NCBI GenBank assembly: GCA_029243925.1
Contig: JAQWRC010000143.1
Location: forward strand, 1 to 5,279
Source of the DNA: Phycisphaerales bacterium
GTDB taxonomy: Bacteria > Planctomycetota > Phycisphaerae > Phycisphaerales > SM1A02
Direction: 5' to 3'
DNA length: 5,279 nucleotides
Shown: one piece after another, positions 1 through 5,279 of the stretch
Layout: each line of letters opens with the position of its first letter
How positions within the stretch are numbered: position 1 is the first letter of the stretch
Position numbers and translations under genes: made by a program
The notes under the pieces: model-generated
Databases searched by the model: none
Told to the model about the DNA's origin: nothing
Seen by the model: only the letters and a program-made list of their open reading frames with translations

Positions 1-37
1 TGCCATGCAGGCGCTCTCCCAACTGAGCTACGGCCCC
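1..37 (-). tRNA. tRNA-Ala(GGC), 5' half only, cut by the window edge
   Basis: The reverse complement begins GGGGCCG (acceptor strand, 37-31), followed by TA, the D-stem GCTC, the loop AGTTGGGA, the D-stem GAGC, a G, and the anticodon stem CCTGC. The anticodon loop then starts A-T-GGC-A, so the anticodon GGC is read from positions 4-2 and decodes alanine GCC/GCU codons. This matches the usual bacterial tRNA-Ala(GGC) 5' half almost base for base. The window stops one base after the anticodon (tRNA position 37), so the variable loop, T-arm and 3' acceptor strand lie outside. The gene is downstream of the peptidase gene on the same strand, with a 107-base gap. Confidence 0.93.
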
Positions 38-72
38 ATGGATATCGCCTTCAATACAAGGCGAAGCGGCAC

Positions 73-100
73 AGGATACCCGCTCTCAGCCGCTGATCAA
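73..100 (-). promoter_or_regulatory. possible sigma70-type promoter for tRNA-Ala
   Basis: On the minus strand a TTGATC hexamer (100-95) is followed after 16 bases by TATCCT (78-73). Each matches four of six bases of the TTGACA and TATAAT consensus. A start about seven bases downstream would give a leader of roughly 30 bases before the tRNA 5' end at 37. This is a pattern match only. The tRNA could instead be processed from the upstream protein-coding transcript. Confidence 0.3.
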
Positions 101-144
101 GCAGACGCCGATCAGAGAGGCCCTCTGGGGGCTGCAGGCAGGTT

Positions 145-2226
145 CTATTGCAGATGACGCTGCAAGAAGATCAGAATGCGATCGGCTTCATCCAGCTGCT
201 GGTGCACCGTCGGCCCGCCAGGAACTGGCACATATCGAATCCGCTCGACATCCGAGTGCGCCAACGCCAGCAATCGATAGAGCAGATCGCTCTCCACCTC
301 AGCCAACGCGTTTTCACCCATGGTGACCAACAGGACTGGCGCATCCAAGTGCCCAAGATGGGGCAGCAGATCCGCATCAAGCATCGTGCGATGTGCCGTC
401 GGATCCTGCGGCAGTCCACCAAGCAACTCGACCATCGCCGACCACTCTTCATGCTGCGCGATATGTGTCGGGAGATGGAACACACCATTTTCAAATATGA
501 CCGCATCGACATCGCCGGCTGCAATCGCCCACCCGGCCGCCAAAGCGCCCAGCGATGAACCCATCATGGCCACCCGACTTTGACCGATGCCCGGGTACTG
601 CTCCTGCATGGAATCAATCGCCCACAACATGTCCCGTGATGGGCCACGCGACGGATCACGAAAGATGCCGCGTCGTACTGCACGACCATACCCTGCAGAA
701 CCACGTGGATTGGCGTACAGCACCGCCCATCCCTGAGACGTCAGCCACTGGGAACGAAACCAGCATTCAAGTATTCCCGGTCCCCACATGCGACCTGGCC
801 CCGGCGGGAAAAGCACAATCAAAGGGATATCGTCCTGCGATGCAGTTCCGTTTGGTCGGAACAACCACCACGGAACTGAAGGCTCGCCCTCGGGGGCCGC
901 CCATCCGGATTCCGGCAGAGTCAATGCACGCTGTGCCAGCCAGCTGTTTGGATTCCAACGCCGCTGCTGCCCAGAAGCATTCAGTACCCATAGTTCAGAA
1001 GGGGCGTCCACGGACGTCCGGGCGAAGGCGATGATCGCGCCGCCACTGGAAAAAGCACCGACACCGATCGGCGGTTCGCTCTGCGATCCAATCAGGACAC
1101 GAGGTTCGGTCAGCAACGTATGGCTGAGCATCGACAAGTCGACGCCCCCATCCTGACGTGACGTGAACAACAGGCGGTCTGCGCCGCGTTCCCAATCAAA
1201 CTCGATCACAGAACGATCATGTATCTCGTCTCCGGTCAACCAGTAGGGAGTCTGTTCGCCGGGAACAACCATGCCTACTCGCTGCGGCTCCAACAGTGCG
1301 CTGTGGCGAGCACGCCCCAGCAAGGCGATGACCGAACCATCGGGAGCAAGGCGTGGCTGGAACAGATCCCAGTTGGGCTCACTGGAGAGAATCTCTGGCT
1401 CCACGTCGCCGCTCAACTCTATTCTCGCAATGACCGTCCGCTCACCACGCCCGGGATGCGTGTCATCAGCGACCGCCCAGGTGCACAACACCGCGTCCCC
1501 ACGTGAAGTGAAGACGCCATCTCGAGCCGTACCGGTCGTCGGGTAATTGACCGATGCATGTGGATCATCCACATCAAGCACGCAGAGCGTTGGCTCACGC
1601 GTAGCGTCCCCGCCAAAGACGCGGTGGTCAGTTGATCGCTCGATGCGAGGATCACCCGCAGCAACGTTAGTTCGAAGCCGCGCCTCCATCTCCGCATCCG
1701 CACTCGACAATGCATCATTTGCAACACTGAACCGGTACGCGGTCGCCAGAAGGCTCTGACCATCCGGAGACCAGGACAGCCCCGCGGCGGGGTCTACTCC
1801 ACCCGGAACGATCGCCAACCTGATGGGCTCGCCACCACCAACAGCCATGACATGCACTTGGGCACCTGCATCCTCTGTGTGGCGGACAAATGCGATCCGT
1901 CGACCGTCAGGCCCAAATACGGGCGACACGTCTTGACGAATGCCGTGCGTCAACTGCGTAGGCTGCTGATCATCACGCACCAGATCGACCAGCACCAGTT
2001 GTCGTACTTCCTGCCATTGGCCGGATGCAATCTCTCGATCCGCACCACGCACGACACAGACGGCTTTCCCGCCGTCGGGCGAAACATCCAACGCTTCAAT
2101 TACACGAAGGCGGGCGAGATCAGCTGCAGTGATCCCTTCCGGCTCAGCAACCTGCGCCGCTGCACCGGAAAGCATGCAGCCAGCGACCAGAGCCGCGAAC
2201 TGGCATGGGCCCTTACAGCAGTTCAT
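145..2226 (-). CDS. S9-family (prolyl oligopeptidase-like) exported peptidase with atypical catalytic triad
   Basis: The protein has 693 residues from the ATG at 2226 and ends at a TAG. The N-terminus looks like a signal sequence: a hydrophobic stretch after K5, a lipobox-like LVAGC ending at C17, and an AAA/Q signal peptidase I option at 24/25. It is therefore either a lipoprotein or a periplasmic/secreted protein. Residues about 30-430 look like the S9 beta-propeller, with blade motifs SPDGG (49), FGPDG (104), WSPDG (152) and LAPDG (293). Residues about 440-693 form an alpha/beta hydrolase domain with NPRGSAGYG (506-514) and the nucleophile motif GSSLG (556-560, Ser558). In S9 enzymes an Asp normally follows in an HGxxDxxV context, but here the stretch is TMGEN (Asn639) with no Asp. 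The usual EGHGF His is replaced by PGGPTVH, leaving His675 as the only candidate. The fold assignment is firm. Peptidase activity and substrate are uncertain; an esterase or an inactive homologue is possible. The start lies inside the end of trxA, implying co-transcription. Confidence 0.88.
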   Translation of the reverse strand: MNCCKGPCQFAALVAGCMLSGAAAQVAEPEGITAADLARLRVIEALDVSPDGGKAVCVVRGADREIASGQWQEVRQLVLVDLVRDDQQPTQLTHGIRQDVSPVFGPDGRRIAFVRHTEDAGAQVHVMAVGGGEPIRLAIVPGGVDPAAGLSWSPDGQSLLATAYRFSVANDALSSADAEMEARLRTNVAAGDPRIERSTDHRVFGGDATREPTLCVLDVDDPHASVNYPTTGTARDGVFTSRGDAVLCTWAVADDTHPGRGERTVIARIELSGDVEPEILSSEPNWDLFQPRLAPDGSVIALLGRARHSALLEPQRVGMVVPGEQTPYWLTGDEIHDRSVIEFDWERGADRLLFTSRQDGGVDLSMLSHTLLTEPRVLIGSQSEPPIGVGAFSSGGAIIAFARTSVDAPSELWVLNASGQQRRWNPNSWLAQRALTLPESGWAAPEGEPSVPWWLFRPNGTASQDDIPLIVLFPPGPGRMWGPGILECWFRSQWLTSQGWAVLYANPRGSAGYGRAVRRGIFRDPSRGPSRDMLWAIDSMQEQYPGIGQSRVAMMGSSLGALAAGWAIAAGDVDAVIFENGVFHLPTHIAQHEEWSAMVELLGGLPQDPTAHRTMLDADLLPHLGHLDAPVLLVTMGENALAEVESDLLYRLLALAHSDVERIRYVPVPGGPTVHQQLDEADRILIFLQRHLQ

Positions 2227-2542
2227 CCAATGCACCTGTGAACTTGTCCTTGCCGGAAAGGCCGACGAAGGTGTTCTTCAGCTGCCCATCGTGAAAGAGC
2301 AGGACGGTTGGAATCGACATGATGTTGAACTGGGACGCGATCACCTTGTGATCATCGATGTTCATCTTGCCAACCTTGGCTCGTCCGGCGTACTCCTCGG
2401 CGATTTCGTCCATCGCTGGTGCAAGCATCTTGCACGGCTGGCACCATTCAGCCCAGAAGTCGACAAGCACGGGTTCTGCTGCGCCAAGCACATCGCTTTC
2501 AAAGGAATCATCAGTCAGGGTCAACACTGCTTCACTGGCCAC
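2213..2542 (-). CDS. trxA: thioredoxin with WCQPC active site
   Basis: This is a cytosolic thiol-disulfide oxidoreductase that reduces protein disulfides and is recycled by thioredoxin reductase. From the GTG at 2542 it has 109 residues, essentially the length of E. coli TrxA. Visible family features are VDFWAEWC (buried Asp28, Trp30), the redox motif W33-C34-Q35-P36-C37 followed by Lys38, the KMNID strand (Lys59), and SIPT with the cis-proline at 78 followed by the VLLF strand. The common motif is WCGPC, so Gln replaces Gly between the cysteines. A TTG at 2572, overlapping the folP stop as TTGA, would add ten residues without homology to thioredoxins. The GTG is preferred because of its ribosome binding site and the family length. 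There is no signal peptide. The gene sits 26 bases after folP and its TAA overlaps the start of the S9 gene by 14 bases. Confidence 0.95.
   Translation of the reverse strand: MASEAVLTLTDDSFESDVLGAAEPVLVDFWAEWCQPCKMLAPAMDEIAEEYAGRAKVGKMNIDDHKVIASQFNIMSIPTVLLFHDGQLKNTFVGLSGKDKFTGALDELL
2233..2237 (-). promoter_or_regulatory. ribosome binding site deciding the S9 peptidase start
   Basis: On the minus strand AGGTG lies six bases (CATTGG) before the ATG at 2226. A GTG at 2235 would lengthen the protein by three residues, but that GTG is itself part of this Shine-Dalgarno-like sequence. The ATG is therefore the better start. The site and the ATG are both inside the last codons of trxA, so translation of the two genes may be coupled. 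Confidence 0.6.
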
Positions 2543-2550
2543 GGTTCTGC

Positions 2551-2555
2551 TCTCC
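2551..2555 (-). promoter_or_regulatory. ribosome binding site deciding the trxA start
   Basis: On the minus strand GGAGA (2555-2551) lies eight bases before the GTG at 2542, which is normal spacing. No comparable site precedes the alternative TTG at 2572. This supports a 109-residue thioredoxin. Confidence 0.65.
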
Positions 2556-2568
2556 GGAGTAGGTGATT

Positions 2569-3516
2569 TCAATTTTTGTCATCGAATGGATGTGACATGG
2601 TAGCAGGGCTCGATGTGGCCTCAAGCATGAACCCAAGACATGCCCGCCCAGCATTCAGAATGCCCTGAGTTGATTGGATGGCCACGGCGGTTTCTGCAAC
2701 ATCGTGGACTCGAAGCATCTGGACCCCGCACCCCGCGAGCCAGCAGGCGGTGCCCACCGAAGCGACAACCCGCTCTGATGGCTCGGACTGGCCAGTAACC
2801 GCGCCAATGAAACTCTTGCGACTCGCACCCGCCAGCACCGGATATCCGGCATGAACCAAGGTTCGCATCCTCGCAACGAGTTCCCAGTTCTGGCCGACAC
2901 TCTTGCCGAAACCAAGCCCTGGATCGATCGCAATGCGGGAGGCGTCCACACCGGCCGCGATCGCACGATCTGCAAGCGCAAGAAGTGTGTCCCGCACATC
3001 AAGCGTGACATCTCCGTAGATCGGATCCGACGCATACGCGTCAGACCAGGCGTCTTCAGCAGGACGACAACGACGATGCATCAGCACCAACCCACAACCA
3101 CGCCGCGCCGCCAATGGCAGCAAGGCCGGATCATCAAGGCCACCGGACACATCATTGATCACGTCTGCTCCCGCATCGAGCGCAGCTTCGGCAACAGCTG
3201 CGCGCGTCGTGTCAATCGAAATCGGTATGGCCGTGGCGGATCGAAGCTCCTGTATGACAGACTGGGTTCTGAGGATCTGCTCACACTCGGGGACCGGCTC
3301 TGCGCCGGGCCGGGTCGATTCTCCACCCACGTCAAGCATCGACGCCCCCGCTTCAATGAGTTCATGCCCATGCCGTACTGCTGCAGATGGATCGTGGTAT
3401 CGCCCGCCATCCGAAAAACTGTCTGGGGTGACGTTCAAGACGCCGACCAGGATCGGCGAAGCAAACGACAACTCGATCGAGTCGGAAATGGCCCAGCTCG
3501 TCACGCGATGCGTCAT
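2569..3516 (-). CDS. folP: dihydropteroate synthase
   Basis: This enzyme joins p-aminobenzoate to 6-hydroxymethyl-7,8-dihydropterin diphosphate to make dihydropteroate in the cytosolic folate pathway, and it is the sulfonamide target. The protein has 315 residues and shows the family motifs in order: GVLNVTPDSFSDGG (25-38, metal-binding Asn28), LDVGGESTRPGA (61-72, Thr68), ISIDTTR (99-105, Asp102), DVINDVSGG (118-126, Asn121), LMHRRCRP (145-152), IDPGLGFGKS (197-206, Asp198), AGASRKSF (229-236, Lys234) and LRVHDV (268-273, Arg269 and His271). All of the usual pterin, pABA and phosphate ligands seem to be present. A tail of about 30 residues after the barrel (from about 283) is probably disordered. 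The ATG at 3516 overlaps the glmS TGA as ATGA. I see no clear Shine-Dalgarno upstream, so start by coupled translation is likely. Confidence 0.96.
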   Translation of the reverse strand: MTHRVTSWAISDSIELSFASPILVGVLNVTPDSFSDGGRYHDPSAAVRHGHELIEAGASMLDVGGESTRPGAEPVPECEQILRTQSVIQELRSATAIPISIDTTRAAVAEAALDAGADVINDVSGGLDDPALLPLAARRGCGLVLMHRRCRPAEDAWSDAYASDPIYGDVTLDVRDTLLALADRAIAAGVDASRIAIDPGLGFGKSVGQNWELVARMRTLVHAGYPVLAGASRKSFIGAVTGQSEPSERVVASVGTACWLAGCGVQMLRVHDVAETAVAIQSTQGILNAGRACLGFMLEATSSPATMSHPFDDKN

Positions 3517-5279
3517 TCAACCGTCACGGATTTGGCGAGATTACGTGGACGGTCCACATCCTTGCCTCGCAAAACAGCCGCGTGGTACGCCAGCAGCTGC
3601 AGCGGAACAACCGTCAACATCGGCTGCAGCACCTCCGGAACGTCCGGCACGTAAAACACGTCCTCGCACAACTCGGCGATCGCCGTATCGCCTTCGGTGG
3701 CAACGGCAATGACGTGTCCGCCACGAGTTCGGACTTCCTCGATGTTGGACAGCACCTTCTCATACTGACTGTTTCGCGTCGCGACCACGACCACCGGCAT
3801 CCCATCATCAATGAGCGCAATCGGACCATGCTTCATCTCTGCCGAAGGCATGCCTTCGGCGTGGATGTAACTGATCTCCTTGAGTTTGAGCGCACCCTCG
3901 AGTGCAACCGGGAAGTTCGACCCCCGACCGAGGAACAGCCAATTCTCCCGGTCCACATACTTCGCCGTCACCTCCCGGATGCCATCGCTGCCATCAATCA
4001 CACTCTGGATGTGATCAGGCATCGCGAGCAGCTGATTCAGCAGTTCCTTCGTGGTATCAGCCGACAGATATCTGGATCGGCCAAGTGAAATGGCCAGCAG
4101 CGTGATTGCAGCAAGTTGCCCGATGAAGGCCTTCGTTGAAGCGACGCCGATCTCCGGTCCGACGCGTAGATAGACGCCCGCATCGGTCTCCCGGGCAATC
4201 GTCGATCCCACGACGTTGACCAGACCAAGGGTCAGCGCGCCACGCTGGTGCGACTCACGTGTCGCATTGAGCGTGTCGATCGTCTCACCGGACTGGCTGA
4301 TGGCGACGACGACGGTTCCTTCCTCGACGATCGGATTGCGATAGCGGAACTCACTGGCATAGTCGACTTCGGCTGGGATCTTGGCGAGGTCCTCAAGGAT
4401 GTACTCGCCCACCATTCCCGAATGCAGTGCCGTGCCCTGCCCCAGGAAGATGATGCGTTTCGCCTGCTGCAACTTGGACGCGAAATCAGCAATGCCGCCA
4501 AGCACGACACGCCCGGTTTTCTCATCGACTCGGCCCTTGCAGCAGCGCCGAATCGCCTGTGGCTGCTCATGAATTTCCTTGAGCATGTAATGCTCGTACT
4601 CACCCAGTTCAATCTGCTCGAGGTCGACCTCGAGCTCCATGAGCTTGGCCGTCACCGGCACATTCTCAACCGTAGCGGTGCGGAAGCTGTCCCGAGTCAA
4701 CCTCACGACGGTCTCGTCCTCAAGGTCAATGGCTCGATTCGTGTAGGCGACGATTGCGCTGGAATCCGACGCAACGATGTACTCGTCACTGCCAACGCCG
4801 ACCATCAGCGGCGACCCCTTCCGGGCCGCGACAAGCACGTCCGGCTCCCCGCTGCAAAGGACCGCGATTGCATACGCACCGGTCACTTCGCGCAATGCAG
4901 TCTGCACTGCGATCTCAAGGTCTCCGTCGTACAACTCGCCAATGAGATGGGCCAAGACTTCCGTATCGGTCTCAGACGTGAAGACATGCCCCCGTTCCAG
5001 CAGCCACGTCCTCAGGACCCCATGGTTTTCGATGATGCCATTGTGAACAAGCTGGATTCCGTGCCCGCATTTGGCATCGTCGCCGTGAGGATGCGCATTG
5101 ACATCATTGGGCTCTCCATGCGTCGCCCATCTGGTGTGCGCAATGCCTATGCATCCGGCAAGGCCACCTTCCTGCTGAATCCGATTCTCAAGGACCATGA
5201 CGCGGCCCTTCGATTTGATGGCGCCGATCTGCCCTTCATCATTGATCACCGCCATTCCCGCAGAATCGTAGCCGCGGTA
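3513..5279 (-). CDS. glmS: glutamine-fructose-6-phosphate aminotransferase (isomerizing), 5' end outside window
   Basis: GlmS makes glucosamine 6-phosphate from fructose 6-phosphate and glutamine, the first committed step towards UDP-GlcNAc for peptidoglycan and LPS. The frame stays open to the window edge and reads YRGYDSAG before the first internal Met (5255), so that Met is not the start. About 25 residues, including the catalytic Cys of the family's MCGIVG start, lie beyond 5279. Of the 588 visible residues, the glutaminase domain shows HTRWATHG (48-55), NAHPH (61-65), HNGIIEN (79-85) and SETDTE (102-107). Two SIS domains follow, with GQGTALHSG (280-288), SQSGET (328-333), EIGVASTKAF (376-385), LKLKEISYIHAE (464-475), MKHGP (482-486) and the C-terminal LAKSVTVE. 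Full length would be about 613 residues, close to the E. coli protein. The loop GQGTA differs from the E. coli CGTS. The TGA stop overlaps the folP start. Any promoter or riboswitch would lie outside the window. Confidence 0.97.
   Translation of the reverse strand, partial: YRGYDSAGMAVINDEGQIGAIKSKGRVMVLENRIQQEGGLAGCIGIAHTRWATHGEPNDVNAHPHGDDAKCGHGIQLVHNGIIENHGVLRTWLLERGHVFTSETDTEVLAHLIGELYDGDLEIAVQTALREVTGAYAIAVLCSGEPDVLVAARKGSPLMVGVGSDEYIVASDSSAIVAYTNRAIDLEDETVVRLTRDSFRTATVENVPVTAKLMELEVDLEQIELGEYEHYMLKEIHEQPQAIRRCCKGRVDEKTGRVVLGGIADFASKLQQAKRIIFLGQGTALHSGMVGEYILEDLAKIPAEVDYASEFRYRNPIVEEGTVVVAISQSGETIDTLNATRESHQRGALTLGLVNVVGSTIARETDAGVYLRVGPEIGVASTKAFIGQLAAITLLAISLGRSRYLSADTTKELLNQLLAMPDHIQSVIDGSDGIREVTAKYVDRENWLFLGRGSNFPVALEGALKLKEISYIHAEGMPSAEMKHGPIALIDDGMPVVVVATRNSQYEKVLSNIEEVRTRGGHVIAVATEGDTAIAELCEDVFYVPDVPEVLQPMLTVVPLQLLAYHAAVLRGKDVDRPRNLAKSVTVE

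Noticed and set aside
93..115. Inverted repeat CTGATC/GATCAG with an 11-base loop in the gap between the S9 gene and the tRNA
   Set aside because: It has a six-base stem, a large loop and no following T-run on either strand, so it is not a convincing intrinsic terminator. One arm also overlaps the possible -35 element.
120..132. GCCC/GGGC mini-hairpin just after the S9 stop codon
   Set aside because: It has only four base pairs and no T-tract, which is too weak to call a terminator.
555..1156. Overlapping plus-strand open frames opposite the S9 gene
   Set aside because: The minus-strand S9 frame is continuous and shows propeller and hydrolase motifs. The plus-strand translations show no family resemblance.
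2543..2572. TTG start for trxA overlapping the folP stop as TTGA
   Set aside because: It would add ten residues not seen in thioredoxins. The GTG at 2542 has a GGAGA site at good spacing and gives the usual family length.
2851..3654. Plus-strand open frame of 267 codons opposite folP and the end of glmS
   Set aside because: It is antisense to folP, which has full family motifs, and its translation is rich in Arg, His and Thr with no recognisable domain. This is a shadow frame of GC-rich coding DNA.
3155..3712. Plus-strand open frame of 185 codons spanning the folP-glmS junction
   Set aside because: It is a low-complexity Ser/Pro/Arg/Thr-rich translation opposite two well-supported genes, with no motif.
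3513..5255. Treating the Met at 5255 as the true glmS start
   Set aside because: The upstream codons to the window edge read YRGYDSAG, a conserved GlmS segment, so the gene continues beyond the window and the internal Met is not the start.

Overview
This is an ordinary chromosomal window from a moderately GC-rich bacterium. Every gene I can support is on the minus strand, so transcription runs from high to low coordinates: glmS (5' end cut off by the right edge), folP, trxA, a secreted or lipid-anchored S9-family peptidase, then the 5' half of a tRNA-Ala(GGC) cut off by the left edge. GTG start codons, a Shine-Dalgarno site and an exported multi-domain S9 protein fit a Gram-negative environmental bacterium. 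A planctomycete or similar lineage is only a guess from the general feel of the proteins, and nothing in the window proves it.

Layout: positions 3513-5279 encode glucosamine-6-phosphate synthase (amino-sugar and cell-wall precursor supply). Its stop overlaps the start of dihydropteroate synthase (folate synthesis, 2569-3516) in an ATGA arrangement. A 26-base gap follows, then thioredoxin (2213-2542), whose best start is a GTG with a good ribosome binding site. The S9 peptidase gene (145-2226) starts inside the end of trxA. The tight spacing and overlaps suggest one polycistronic unit. A 107-base gap (38-144) separates the peptidase from the tRNA and holds a possible tRNA promoter but no convincing terminator.

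The four proteins do not form one pathway. Two are biosynthetic (UDP-GlcNAc precursors, folate), one is a cytosolic disulfide reductase and one is an exported hydrolase-like protein, so the cluster looks like housekeeping genes sharing a transcript. The most notable points are at residue level. The S9 protein keeps its Ser nucleophile and oxyanion-type motif but lacks the expected catalytic Asp and has its His out of register. Thioredoxin has WCQPC instead of WCGPC, and the GlmS sugar-phosphate loop carries non-canonical residues. I see no mobile element, CRISPR array, phage gene or undescribed multi-gene system here.
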